Source: Hermatobates lingyangjiaoensis
Lineage: Eukaryota > Arthropoda > Insecta > Hemiptera > Hermatobatidae
Direction of reading: 5' to 3'
Assembly: GCA_026182355.1 (NCBI GenBank)
Contig: JAPFBL010000225.1
Coordinates: forward strand, 310,001 to 374,000
Length of the DNA: 64,000 nucleotides
Numbering within the stretch: the stretch's first letter is position 1; the number at the start of each line of letters is the position of its first letter. Below are positions 46,949 to 57,490 of the stretch, one piece after another. A program made the position numbers and the translations under genes. The notes under the pieces were generated by a model that was not told the DNA's origin, did not search any database, and worked only from the letters and a program-made list of their open reading frames with translations.

Positions 46949-47121
46949 GTGCCACATGCCACCTTTGTGATTGCGGACGGAGCTATCGTAGTAAATATAG
47001 CCTTAAGTCACACAAGAAGTACGAGTGTGGCAAGCCGCCGCAATTCAGCTGCCCTGACTGTCCTTACAAAGGCAAGCAGAAGGGAAACCTCAAGAAACAC
47101 ATATTCAGGATGCACCTTTAA
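46949..47121 (+). CDS. lola: lola alternative terminal exon 22, altered first finger
   Basis: The acceptor TTTTGCAG ends at 46948. It encodes 56 residues. Finger 2 is standard (C34, C37, H50, H55; CPDCPYKGK). In finger 1 the second ligand C8 and H21, C26 are in place, but the first ligand is not at position 5, which is Leu. Cys occurs at 3 and 6 (CHLCDCGRSY), giving C-X4-C or C-X-C instead of C-X2-C. A one-codon deletion in a CxLCxxCG-like ancestor could explain it. The linker is YECGKPPQF. An ATTAAA lies about 90 bases past the stop. Confidence 0.9.
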
Positions 47122-47606
47122 CTGCGGCTTTCTGTCTTTATCCATTTGTCCCAATTGTCTAAACAAGTCATTGGATAATTACCTTCTTTTCAAATATAAT
47201 GATTAATTAAAAAGTGTTTTAAGTTTATTTCCTACCCTAGAATTGTTTATATATTTATGTATGTCAGATTGAATTTTCGGCCCATTGTTTTTTTAATTAA
47301 TTTTTTGGATAACTTTTCTAAATCCCTTAATATTCTTTTAAATTCACAAGGAATTTACAATAGGCCATAAATTAAATCTGACATGTATTAAGGACGGACT
47401 GTTTCCTACATATTCGAATATATATATATATACATATACAATTAAAAGAACGGTCCAGCAGACTTTTTTAAATAAAATAAATTCAAAACGAAGGAAACAC
47501 ACAGAAAGACACAGACATAACTCACATCGATATTTCCATGTGAGTTATGTCTCTGTGTTTCTTCGTTTTGAATTTATTTTATATATATATATATATATAA
47601 AGATTC

Positions 47607-48045
47607 CACATAAAGACGTGAAATAACAATCAATGATCAAACCACAATAAGAAATGGGAAAACAAGACTAAGATGTTTCAACCGTAACAAGTGGTCTTCG
47701 TCAGAGTCAAAAACCAAACTGAAATACTTGAGGCAGAAAACATCTGGTGAGGGGTTGAGAAGAGTGGTATTTTAAAAGGGTGAAAGCGCAGAAAAGGACT
47801 AATGTATTTATATTATACTTTAATGTATATTATACTTTATACTATATATGTGTATGTATAATGTATATTATACTTTATACTATATATGTGTCAGATATAG
47901 TATATATATTATGTCAGAGTCAAATCCCAACTGAGTCCGTTTGGATTGGACGTTGACGAAGACCGCTTGTTATGGTTGAAAGATCTTAGTGTTTTTCCTC
48001 ATTGATTATTGTGTTTTTGACGTTGATTGTTGTTTCACATAATTA
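47607..48045. repeat. Foldback repeat family 1, arms separated by unrelated DNA
   Basis: The left arm lies at 47607-47716 (CACATAAAGACGTGAAATAA to CAAAAACCAAACTG). A diverged right arm lies at about 47925-48045 (GACGAAGACCGCTTGTTATG). About 200 bases between them include a repeated TATACTTTATACTATATATG stretch. Confidence 0.7.
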
Positions 48046-48430
48046 TTTGTTATATGTATGTATGTATACAATCTACATAGGTTGTCTGGATCTGATATGT
48101 GATTGGCTATTTGAAGACGAAATGAATTGATTGTGTTGTTGACTGGAGTAGGAGGTTCTTGAAGTTTATTCCTTTCCGGCTCTAATGAAAGCCGCTTTAT
48201 GAAAATATTTATCATGATGGAGATAACCCCATACGAATACTCGTAGATGTACTAAGTACATAGCTCTCATTACAGCCAGAAAGGAACGGAACTTCAAGAA
48301 CCTTCTACTCCTCTCAACCAAAAAAACAATGAAGTTTTGGTCTTCAAACAGCCTGCCGATAATTTATGCAAATCTTCTTGGAGACTGATTTTGTTGGAGT
48401 TTACCCCAACTCCGCCATTCACAACTTTAA
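48020..48430 (-). mobile_element. Retrotransposon-like coding remnants, uncertain family
   Basis: The minus strand near 48335-48428 encodes FKVVNGGVGVNSNK and LQEDLHKLS, which line up with LKIVNAETGVNFND and LKEDLLPIY encoded near 52560-52690 on the same strand. A second segment, PERNKLQEPPTPVNN near 48140-48200, has an inverted, diverged partner near 48284-48320. The reading frames are broken. The two loci are copies of one family, possibly the N-terminal part of a Penelope-like protein, but this is a guess. Confidence 0.4.
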
Positions 48431-48485
48431 AACTAAATATATAATATTATTATACTATTTTTCTTTTTTATCAATGTTTTACCTA

Positions 48486-48740
48486 GCTTCAATAATTCAA
48501 CACCTTTAAGCCAACGTTTCGTCTATATTTGTAGACATCTTCAGGGCTACATCAATACAGAATTTAATTACAATAACATGAAACATAATTATATTACATT
48601 AGCTAATTAATATATATAATTACCTTGGTAATTATGTTTCATGTCATTGTAATTAAATTCTGTATTGATGTAGCTCTGAAGATGTCTACAAATATAGACC
48701 AAACGTTGGCTTAAAGGTGTTGAATTATTGAAGCTAGACC
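48486..48740. repeat. Foldback repeat family 6 with hammerhead-like core
   Basis: Arms run from GCTTCAATAATTCAACACCT through AAGCCAACGTTTCGTC and mirror back. The minus strand at 48517-48544 has CTGAAGA, GTCTA/TAGAC stem II and GAAA, all exact. The + strand copy at 48676 has lost the G of GAAA (CCAAAC). The GAAACGTTGGC element is typical of Penelope-like terminal repeats. Confidence 0.8.
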
Positions 48741-49637
48741 AAACCTCGATAAAAATGAAAAATAGTGTTAAATATATGTGATCGAGATAAGGAAAACATT
48801 CGGTTAATATAATTATATAATATAAATTATATGTCTATATACTCGAATTGTTCTTGACGTCTTCATTCAGCAGAGTATTCAGTAAGTTTTTTTGAGGGCT
48901 AGGTATTGGAAATGAACTTCTTCATATGCCAACGTTTCGATGGTATATACATCATCATCAGAGCTAAAACACAAGTTAAGGCTATTATATTTTCAACAAC
49001 TATATACAAATTCATTATGAAGACTATGCTAACAATAAAAATTTAAAAATACTTATTTACAAAACCAAATGAGTATATGGTTTCTCCTATTATATTGTTT
49101 AATATGTATAAATTAACTGTTTCGGATTACCTTGGAGTGAGTATGGATTAATTTCTATTTTCGATGATTTCTATTTAACTAAATATCATACAGATTACAG
49201 CTGATTTATAAAACATTATTAAGGGATATTCGGAAAAAGGCAAACAAAATCAGCTACAATGCCAAGTTGCCAACATTGTAACGGTTTTCATGCATAAACA
49301 AAAACTGCACAACAAAATAGATTACTACAATAAATTGCTCAATGAAACAGAAAAAAACAAACAAAAACATTTTATGAAAGAAAACCCTAACTTGTTAATA
49401 CTAAAATCTGGTAAAACCAATGCCACTGTAATTGTGGACCAACAAGAGTACAGCAACAAAGTAGAAAACTTACTTTCTCATCAGTCAGTATATTAACTCA
49501 GAACAGACGAAATCACACATTAGCTCTTCGAAGAGAAAATAATGAGACTATCACTAGGTAGTATAAGAAAAAAAGATAAATTTATAAACAAAAATGAAAC
49601 TAGGAAAATAGAACACCATCCCTCCAAGGATATCAAA

Positions 49638-49806
49638 GATCAAACCACAATAAGAAATGGGAAAACAGGACTAAGATCTGACTCAGTTGGGTTTTTGACT
49701 CTGACAAAGACCGCTTGATACGGTTGAAAGATCTTAGTCTTGTTTTCCCATTTTTTATTGTGGTTTGATCATTGATTGTTAGTTCACGTGTTTATGTGAC
49801 ATTTTT
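49638..49806. repeat. Foldback repeat family 1 inserted in the Penelope-like element
   Basis: It starts GATCAAACCACAATAAGAAA, has a much shortened left arm, and ends TTCACGTGTTTATGTGACAT. Coding similarity to Penelope-like RT resumes immediately after it (PRLYG). Confidence 0.82.
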
Positions 49807-50187
49807 TTATCCAAGACTATATGGAATAGTCAAAACACGTAAAAGCAATGCTATAAGACTGGTAGTAAGTTTCAATAACAGTCCTACATATGAAACAGCC
49901 AAATTCTGTCATAAACATTCTCACATTTGTCATCTCAACAATATAACATACGAGATTCCTTTCATTTCTACCAAACAATAAAATAACACAATATCCCACA
50001 CAATGCTATTCTAGCATCACTGGATGTAACATCTTTATTCACCAACGTTCCTGTACAATTAGTAAACAACTTAATAAAGGAAAACTGGGAGACTCTAAGT
50101 AAACACATATTATTAACAAAATCCAATTTTATACAGCTGCTAGATTTATGTATGAAAAAGGGGTATTTTTAGTACAAAGATACGAAT

Positions 50188-50553
50188 TCTGAGGTAAAAT
50201 GGATAAACCAACAAAAGTTTCCACACAAATGAAGTTTTATTCAACGCGTTTCGAAATCTTTGTGTTCATCATCAGGAAGACACTATAATACAAATTATAT
50301 CTAATTAGTTACAAAAATGAGAGTGAAATAATATAATTCAATTAAGAGAATTCAAGACATACCCAAGGATGTGGTACTGACGGGTTGGTCCAGTGAACAC
50401 AACTAGTAGGAAACAGATCCGTTGCGAAAGAGTGGGGATAGGCATTTAGGAGATAAGGGACAAAGGCTTCATTTGTGTGGAGACTTTTGTTGGTTTATCC
50501 ATTTTACCTCAGAATGAGTAAATACCACACAATTACGGATTGCACAACTAATC
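50188..50553. repeat. Foldback repeat family 2 inserted in the Penelope-like element
   Basis: Starts TTCTGAGGTAAAATGGATAA and ends with GAATGAGTAAATACCACACA and GGATTGCACAACTAAT. The spacer between the arms (about 50283-50465) is unique to this copy. The left arm on the minus strand holds a near-intact hammerhead-like core. Confidence 0.82.
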
Positions 50554-51587
50554 ATTTAAAGATACGAAAAAAAACTCTCGACGACGCAATCGTTCACTAG
50601 TTTCAATATACCCTTCATTCATAAATATGTAGACGATATTTACTCAGTCATACCAAAAGACAGCTAACAGATGACACTAGATAAGAATAATGTACCTTCC
50701 AAAATACAGTTCAATAAAACAGAACAAAATGAAACAGAACAAAACAAAATCTCATGCTCACAATCCATAACACCGATGGTATAGTATCCCATAAAACCAT
50801 ATCTTATGGTGGTAGTTTTCGCCTCTAAGTGTGGATTAGTGGAGAAAACCTCACAAAACTGACAGATAGTGAGAAAACTCTCGCCATCCAATTAATCAAA
50901 AAAATCGTACAGCTATGGCATTGAAAGATAGAGACCATCTTAGTGATCCGATATATCAACAAAAACATAAAACAAACAAAAACCATCCTAATGAACATCT
51001 TCCCTAGAGTTCTAGTAAACACAAAGATAACTGCATCTATACAGGACAATGAAAACAAAATACATAAATAACAGTTCGGGATTAAATTTAAACACAAACC
51101 CAGAATACAACACTACTCAAAACAACTAAACCGAAGAAAACTATAAATATGCAAGCCTCAATTAGTTGTTCCGATAGAACAACTAAAGAAAAGTTTTTAA
51201 AATAACCTTATCTTAGTCTGCAACCTCCAAACGACACACGCCACCCGTAAAAATGATTGTAAACATTCCTTAGATTAGTGTCAGTTGTTTATACAAACAC
51301 ATGTAGTTACAACAAAAAGAATCGAAAATAGGAATTAATATATCCTCCTTCCAAGGTAATCCGAAGCAGTTGATTTATACATATTAAGGAATAACAATAG
51401 GAAAAACCATATACTCATTTGGTTTTGTAAATAAGTATTTTTAAGTTCTTGTTAGCATAGTAGTTCATATTCAATTTGTATATCGTTGTTAAAAATATTA
51501 TAGCCTTATCTTATTTTTTTAGCTCTGATGATGATATATAAACACGTCGAAACGTTGGCGTTATAAGGAGAAGTTTTTTTAAATCAT

Positions 51588-51745
51588 TAGTTGTGCAATC
51601 CGTAATTGTGTGGTATTTACTCATTCTGAGGTAAAATGGATAATTGATAATAAATGATGATGAACACAAAGTGTTCGGAAACGCGTTGAATAAAACTTCA
51701 TTTGTGTGGAGACTTTTGTTGGTTTATCCATTTTACCTCAGAAGG
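51588..51745. repeat. Foldback repeat family 2, rearranged
   Basis: The outer piece (AGTTGTGCAATCCGTAATTG to GGTAAAATGGATAA) is joined to GATGATGAACACAAAGTGTT and the full right arm down to ACCTCAGAA. Most of the left arm is missing. The GAAA box is preceded by an extra G (TTCGGAAAC). Confidence 0.78.
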
Positions 51746-51811
51746 AGAAGTTTATTTCCAAGACCAAGAAAAGACAAAATTTATCAGATACTGAATATAT
51801 ATATATATATA

Positions 51812-52016
51812 AAAAGATTTCACATAAACACGTGAAACAACAATCAATGATCAAACCCAGCCAGTTGGGTTTTTGACTCTGACGAAGACCGCTTGTTACG
51901 TTGAAAGATCTTAGTCTTGTTTTCCCATTTCTTATTGTGGTTTGATCATTGATATATATATATATATAAAAAGATTTCACATAAACACGTGAAACAACAA
52001 TCAATGATCAAACCCC
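51812..52016. repeat. Foldback repeat family 1, two partial units
   Basis: One shortened foldback (51812-51956) has CTGACGAAGACCGCTTGTTA and its GAAAGATC box. It is followed by an AT tract and a second left-end piece (51967-52016) starting GATTTCACATAAACACGTG. Confidence 0.82.
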
Positions 52017-52150
52017 AAAAACGAAGAAAAGCAACACACAGAGAAAGAGAGACGCACTTACAAACTCAAATTTTCGGATGATCCGTCTTCAGGAGAAAAG
52101 TGAATAGGTGACCAAGCATGGCGGAAACAAAACAGCAGGAAACCGTCCCG
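52015..52150. repeat. Foldback family 5-like, single arm
   Basis: AACGAAGAAAAGCAACACAC through TCAGGAGAAAAGTGAATAGG, closely matching the arm at about 38025-38150. A minus-strand hammerhead-like core lies at 52072-52092. Confidence 0.75.
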
Positions 52151-52202
52151 GTAACTGTTGTTTTTTCGAATTTTCAGTGATATATATATATATATATATA
52201 TG

Positions 52203-52414
52203 AATGATCAAACCACAATAAGAAATGGGAAAACAAGACTAAGATCTTTCAACCGTAACAAGCGGTCTTCGTCAGAGTCAAAAACCCAACTCAGTTTGGG
52301 TCTGACGAAGACCGCTTGTTACGGTTGAAAGATCTTAGTCTTGTTTTCCCATTTCTTATTGTGGTTTGATCATTGATTGTTGTTTCACGTGTTTATGTGA
52401 AATCTTTTTATATA
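52203..52414. repeat. Foldback repeat family 1, best two-armed copy
   Basis: Near-perfect arms from GATCAAACCACAATAAGAAA to CCCAACTC and back to GATCATTGATTGTTGTTTCA and GTGTTTATGTGAAATC. The + strand core at 52302-52330 reads CTGACGA, a GACCG/CGGTT stem and GAAA. It is bounded by (AT)n on both sides. Confidence 0.88.
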
Positions 52415-52559
52415 TATATATATAAATAAATATATATATATATAAATTTATATTAATTAATATTAATAATATTAATTAATATTAATTTATATTTATTAAT
52501 ATTAAAATATAAATTTATACCAATATATATATAAATATATATATTGGTATAAATAGGCA

Positions 52560-52695
52560 GCAGATCTTCTTTTAAACAAGTATCATTAAAATTAACCCCA
52601 GTCTCGGCATTCACGATCTTAAGACTGAGAGATTCGATCCTACGAACTAACCTCCTGCTAACAGGGTTCAACTGGAAAAGGAGTTGGCCAAGTGA
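52560..52695 (-). mobile_element. Retrotransposon-like coding fragment
   Basis: The minus strand encodes RRLVRRIESLSLKIVNAE, then TGVNFNDTCLKEDLLPIYTN. It is related to the fragment at about 48335-48428. I do not recognise the family with certainty; a Penelope-like protein is one option. Confidence 0.4.
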
Positions 52696-52885
52696 CATGT
52701 TAAATTAAAATCGATGACTCATGCTTAGTCATTGCTATAAATAGATTAAAAGGATAGTACAGGTTAATATAAAGAGAAAGTTAAAGGTCAATAATGAACA
52801 AGAAACAAGCGGTTAGAATAAAAGAGTTGAAAGGTCAACGGTATAACTGGACTAATAGAGAATAAATAGATTAAGAAAATTAATA

Positions 52886-52925
52886 ATAATAATAATAATA
52901 ATAATGTTAATAATAATAATAATTA
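52886..52925. repeat. AAT microsatellite
   Basis: Run of AAT triplets with one interruption (GTT). Confidence 0.9.
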
Positions 52926-52987
52926 AGATTAATAGTAAACTAGAAAAGATATATATAGTTAACACATGAAAGAGAAAAAACAAATAA

Positions 52988-53017
<30 letters not shown>

Positions 53018-53021
<4 letters not shown>

Positions 53022-53116
53022 TTATCAGCCTTTGGAGTGATTCACATCTTTTCCTTCATATCGTTATCAGCCTTTGGAGTGATTCACATCTTTTCCTGAA
53101 GACGAGGACATCGAAA
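53018..53116 (+). repeat. 40-base direct duplication ending in a hammerhead-like core
   Basis: ATCGTTATCAGCCTTTGGAG and the following CACATCTTTTCCT occur twice, 40 bases apart. The second copy runs into CTGAAGA, CGA/TCG hairpin and GAAA at 53096-53116. A (TA)n tract lies directly upstream. Confidence 0.75.
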
Positions 53117-54672
53117 TATAGTAGTGAGTTCAGTGATTTCTTTTCTATGTGTTCTTTTTAAAAATTCTAGTTTATTTATATATATAATTACAAAGAAAAT
53201 CAAATGAAGTAGAAACGCATAGAAAAAATTGACATGACTTACTTCTCCATATATTTCTTAATTCGTCGTCATCAGGAGATATTGTTGAGTAGTTGGTTAC
53301 GTACCGACTGAGCAAACAGGAAGTCGATGAGACCAAAATGTGTTACCATCAAGCCAAGAGGAAAAAAGGCCAAATGACGGAAATAGGGGGAAGGAGGCGT
53401 GATATGAACACGATTTAAACTGTGAAAGGTAATAAAAGAAGTATTATTAATTCTTGAAAAAAATATATCAAATAAAAATATATAAATATACACAAATCAT
53501 AAAAAAAATTAATTGATTAAGGGATTAAAAAAATAAATTCAGAAATTAAATTATATAAAATGAATTAACTTAGCAATAGTGGTTTAAAGGAGATTATTGG
53601 CCCTAAAGGGTGCAAACTGTTTCTGTTCTGAATCTCTTTCCTTAAGGTGACATATTCGTATTGTCGCAAGCTCTAAATTTTCTTTATGTACGAATTATGA
53701 CCATTTCAGTTTTTTATGTGATGCATTTGAAGTTAATAATGAAGGTTATGTAAGGTAATGTGAATAGTAACTCTTTCATCTTTCTCTATGTACTTGATAT
53801 GATTTGCTTAAAATAAGATATGGAAAAGGATATTTAAATTTAGTTTTAAACCATTTAATTTGAGCTATTACAAATTTTATCTAATACATTCTAAAACTTG
53901 AGCTTTCTTAATTTATTTAATTGTCTTTCTTTAAAAAAAAGGTAATTGTATTCTGTATTTTTTATTTGTTAGTTATCATAGTAGAATTGATGCTTTTTAT
54001 TTATAGGTTTATACTAGCAACTCATAATAAAATTATTACGTGTGTAGGTACATTTATAATAAATACGAGTATTATATGAAATATATTTATGAATCAAGAA
54101 TATAAAACGTAGTTATTTCGTTTTGTAATTTTACTAAAAAGTTACAAAATATTTGAGCTGTTTTAAGAATTTAAGAAAAACTCCCTTGATGTATTAGGGT
54201 GATATATGTTCACCAGATTAAATAGCTCTTTCATTATTCATCGTTTTTTTAAAGCCACTATGAGAATCGTCGATATTTCGTGAAACATCTATAAAATAAT
54301 GATATGCTTTTTTTTATACTAGAAGGTTAACTATGTGTTTGTCGATTTCAAACTAACATATAATAACAAACTACAGATTTGTAAATGGATATTTTGTAGG
54401 CTGGAGTTGGGTTTTGCCTGAAAGGTGTGATATTTAGGCTAGTAATCCATGTTTATTAGCGAGATTATAAAGTGTTTTTTTTTCCTGTATCTAAAGGCGT
54501 TTGATCGGTATATTCAACCAAATATTATTTACGGGATGTAGGAGTTATAACTTGAGTTTTGTTTAGTAGATTTTCATTAAAGTTGTGATGGGTGAATATA
54601 AAACAGTTTGATTTCGTTTGAGGTGTTGACTGGGTTGATCAGTTAGAGAGGCTAACTTATGACTTTGTGCAG

Positions 54673-54884
54673 GTTTGCTGAGGTACTTCTGCGACCACTG
54701 CGGTCGCCACTATGCTCGCAAAGGTGATCTCAACGTCCACAGGCGCTTTGAGTGCAATAAAGAACCCCAATTTCCCTGTCCACAATGTCACTACCGTGGA
54801 AAGAGGAAGTTTCAGCTCAAAAGGCATATCATCATGAAGCATGGTTTTCAACAATGGGCCGCTACCGTTAAAAACTTTATTTAA
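54673..54884 (+). CDS. lola: lola alternative terminal exon 23
   Basis: The acceptor TTGTGCAG ends at 54672. It encodes 69 residues: finger 1 at C6, C9, H22, C27 (CDHCGRHYAR) and finger 2 at C35, C38, H51, H56 (CPQCHYRGK, with His for the Pro after the second Cys). The linker is FECNKEPQF. The tail is 13 residues. AATAAA at 54885-54890 directly follows the stop, the closest in the array. The antisense 82-codon frame is a shadow. Confidence 0.93.
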
Positions 54885-56339
54885 AATAAATCCCTGTATC
54901 AACAATAATATAAAGTGAAGTTAAATTTTTTTTTTAAGTGTACTTTAATTTGTTGGATGAAGTTCGTTGAATATTCTGAATGCCTAAGTAAAGAATCCTT
55001 CAATTCCATAGCTAAACAGAGGTTCGTGAATACCTCAATATCGCCCCCTTATGATTCCTCATTTGTATTCCGGTTTCATTATCAGTTGTCAATGTTTCTT
55101 AAGTGTCTGTCCTCATTAGTCTCTTTTTTCCTCTTATCACTTTTTGACGAATTTCTTCTTCACGTGTCAATAATAAGTGATGAATGATTTATTGATAAGT
55201 TAGTTTTTCTCGTAGCAAAGTGTTTGGGCATTTGGTAAGTGCCTTTTTCCAATGTACAATAAAAATTTGTTTTATTTATTGGCCTGATTGGTTGGCCATT
55301 GAACTAAGTGTCCTTTACTATATTCAGAGCCAATATTCTGCGGTTTTCTCATGTTAAACAATGTGCTGTATAATATTTTAATTTAGTATCTATATTATTA
55401 TTAACTGTTGAGAGGATGTAGTGTATGTATTAAATAAAAAGTATCTTGTCACTGTGTTTCAATAAATAAAACCTTGATTTTCATGTACTCGTGAATTTGT
55501 GCCCATTGCTTTCGGGAAATATTGAAGCATGGTAAGGTACTTTTTCGTCATTTTTTTATGCCACCTTGCGGGTGACTCAAGAGGCTTAAAATTTCCTGTT
55601 AGGCATTTTCTTACTACGAATATTTCCTGATCCTTCAATATTGAAAGAGTAATATTACAATATTAATCAAATATTAAATTCTTTCTGACAACTGATAAAA
55701 TAAATAGCCATTAAATTGCTTGTTGTGAATTTGAGAAAGCTTTTTCGCAAAGTTTGCTAGTATTTTAACCAACAAATTGATATTACCTCTACATGATAAC
55801 CAAATTAAAATAAAACTACATTCATTGTTAATCAGCATCATTTTATGATTACTAAAGTAAAGTTGAGTGTGATCCATTCCAGATTTTTTTTTTTAGTTCA
55901 GCTTACATTTTATATATGATGATTTTCGTGATAACATGTATTGAAAAAACGTAAATGGATGGCTGTTCAGGACGATCAACTGGAATAGCTATACTGGTTT
56001 ATGACAACATCTTGAAGTATTATGTATTAGCAACTAAGAAACAAAACCTAACACAACAGTAGAAGTGAAATCTTTTAAAATACTTGATTGTATTATAAAG
56101 GTTTTACCTCTTAAACGCAAATTATTTGAGTTTGAATTTATAAATAAATCAAATATCTGCATCCAAAGGAAAATAAAACCTAAAATAAGATAATATATTT
56201 GAAATATTCAAATCTTTATTATTGTAGAAGTAAGTGTTAATTATTTTTCTTTGTTCTCAGTGTTTCAGAGAAGTATTTATAACAATGTGCATCTATATGG
56301 CTACTAAAGGCGTGACTCAATGACATGCTAACTCCCTTG

Positions 56340-56515
56340 TACTTAATTAGACATTTATACTGGGGTAAATAGATAATAAAAAGTCTCCATACAAAGAAAG
56401 GTTTTTTATTCAAACTCCTCGTTTTAGTTTATGCGTAAACTTTATATTATCCATTTGCCCCAATATGAGTAAATGCCACAAAATTACGGATTTGCACAAC
56501 TAAATGAGTTATAAT
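56340..56515. repeat. Foldback repeat family 2, degenerate
   Basis: GGGGTAAATAGATAATAAAA, then AAGTCTCCATACAAAGAAAG, and on the right CATTTGCCCCAATATGAGTA with TTACGGATTTGCACAACT. The hammerhead-like part is lost. Confidence 0.65.
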
Positions 56516-56654
56516 TAGTTGTTTTTGTTCTTCTGATATTGGTGTTTTTCTATGTCGTTTCCGCAATCATCTAATATATATATATATTATAATAAAGTCT
56601 ATAATGCAGTCAGAAATATCAGTTTTTCTTGTTTTGTGAAAGATAGTTTGAACA

Positions 56655-56883
56655 TCATTAGTTGTGCAATCCGTAATTGTGTGGTATTTACTCATTCTGA
56701 GGTAAAATGGATAAACCAACAAAAGTCTCCACACAAATGAAGTTTTATTCAACGCGTTTCGAACACTTTGTGTTCATCATTATAGTGTCTTCCTGATGAT
56801 GAACACAAAGTGTTCGAAACGCGTTGAATAAAACTTCATTTGTGTGGAGACTTTTGTTGGTTTATCCATTTTACCTCAGAATA
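56655..56883. repeat. Foldback repeat family 2, best two-armed copy
   Basis: Arms from TTAGTTGTGCAATCCGTAAT and GGTAAAATGGATAAACCAAC to AACACTTTGTGTTCATCAT mirror exactly around a 12-base turn. The + strand core at 56793-56819 reads CTGATGA, GAACAC/GTGTTC stem and GAAA. The other arm gives the same on the minus strand. Confidence 0.88.
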
Positions 56884-57018
56884 GTTTGAACAATTTCCTC
56901 GATAATTAATTTTGAAATTTATTTCACAATTTGTTACATTTATAATTTCTTACATTTTCTAAATAGGTTACTAAAAGTGTTGAGAACTGTACATTTACAA
57001 AGTGTATTCAATTTAAAC

Positions 57019-57453
57019 CAGTGTTTCCCAAACTTTTTTGAGTGACCGCCGCCCCCTTGGGTCCATAAACCTATAACTCAACACCCTTAAATAATAATCA
57101 GATTCTTAGACTAAATAACCAAATGAGTAATATTTTAATAATTAAATTAAAATATTTACTAATCGAATATTTATTTAGAATCCAACAGATGTATTGTTTC
57201 ACAGCATATTTATGCAAAAGAATTAATACACAATAAAAGAAACTTAGGTGAGAATATACTTTTAACATAAAAATGAATTATCAAAACAAATAAATTTAAG
57301 AAACTGTTTCCTACAAGTTTACATGTCGTGTTTTCACTTAAATTTAGAAATTATATTGCATGAACATTTTCAATTTATGGAAATAGAATCCCCGCTCCGT
57401 TTTTGCATTTCCTCCCCCCGATATCAAAGCACTGCCCACTTTGGGAAACTCTG
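57019..57453. mobile_element. hAT-like MITE with perfect 8-base target duplication
   Basis: ATTTAAAC is duplicated at 57011-57018 and 57454-57461. Ends are CAGTGTTTCCCAAACTTTTT and the complementary ACTTTGGGAAACTCTG. The 435-base interior has no coding frame. It lies just 37 bases left of the Tigger-like element. Confidence 0.88.
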
Positions 57454-57490
57454 ATTTAAACGAATTCGAAATTTATTTTTTTTGGGTATA

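Larger units (their letters stand above)
48900..51575 (+). mobile_element. Degenerate Penelope-like retroelement with nested insertions
   Basis: Inverted ends: CCAACGTTTCGATGGTATAT with ATCATCATCAGAGCTAAAA on the left, and TTAGCTCTGATGATGATAT with CGAAACGTTGGCG on the right. Inside, + strand segments encode SGKTNATVIVDQQEYSNKVE (about 49410-49470), PRLYGIVKTRKS with SFNNSPTYETAKF (49805-49920), SLDVTSLFTNVPVQLV (about 50020-50065, RT motif A with catalytic Asp) and NKYVDDIYSV (about 50620-50650, YVDD motif C). These follow the order of Penelope-like reverse transcriptase. Stops and frameshifts break it. A family 1 foldback (49638-49806) and a family 2 foldback (50188-50553) are inserted within it. 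Confidence 0.82.
47122..54672. other. 7.5 kb exon desert made of nested mobile elements
   Basis: No zinc-finger exon. In order it holds a foldback at 47470-47570, family 1 pieces, retrotransposon-related fragments (48020-48430), a family 6 foldback (48486-48740), a Penelope-like element with two insertions (48900-51575), foldbacks to 52414, another fragment (52560-52695), a TAA microsatellite (52886-52925), AT tracts and hammerhead-like motifs near 53.1 and 53.25 kb. From 53520 to 54672 nothing is recognised. Confidence 0.65.
54885..57018. other. Gap after exon 23
   Basis: Contains a degenerate family 2 foldback (56340-56515) and a good one (56655-56883). An 82-base stretch near 55850-55910 resembles the end of the 36.2 kb element. 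A 90-codon frame at 54915-55187 has no motif. Confidence 0.5.

Noticed and set aside
1436..52420. CRISPR array, suggested by the many recurring repeats
   Set aside because: The repeats are long, palindromic and dispersed over 50 kb, not short and evenly spaced. The genome is eukaryotic.
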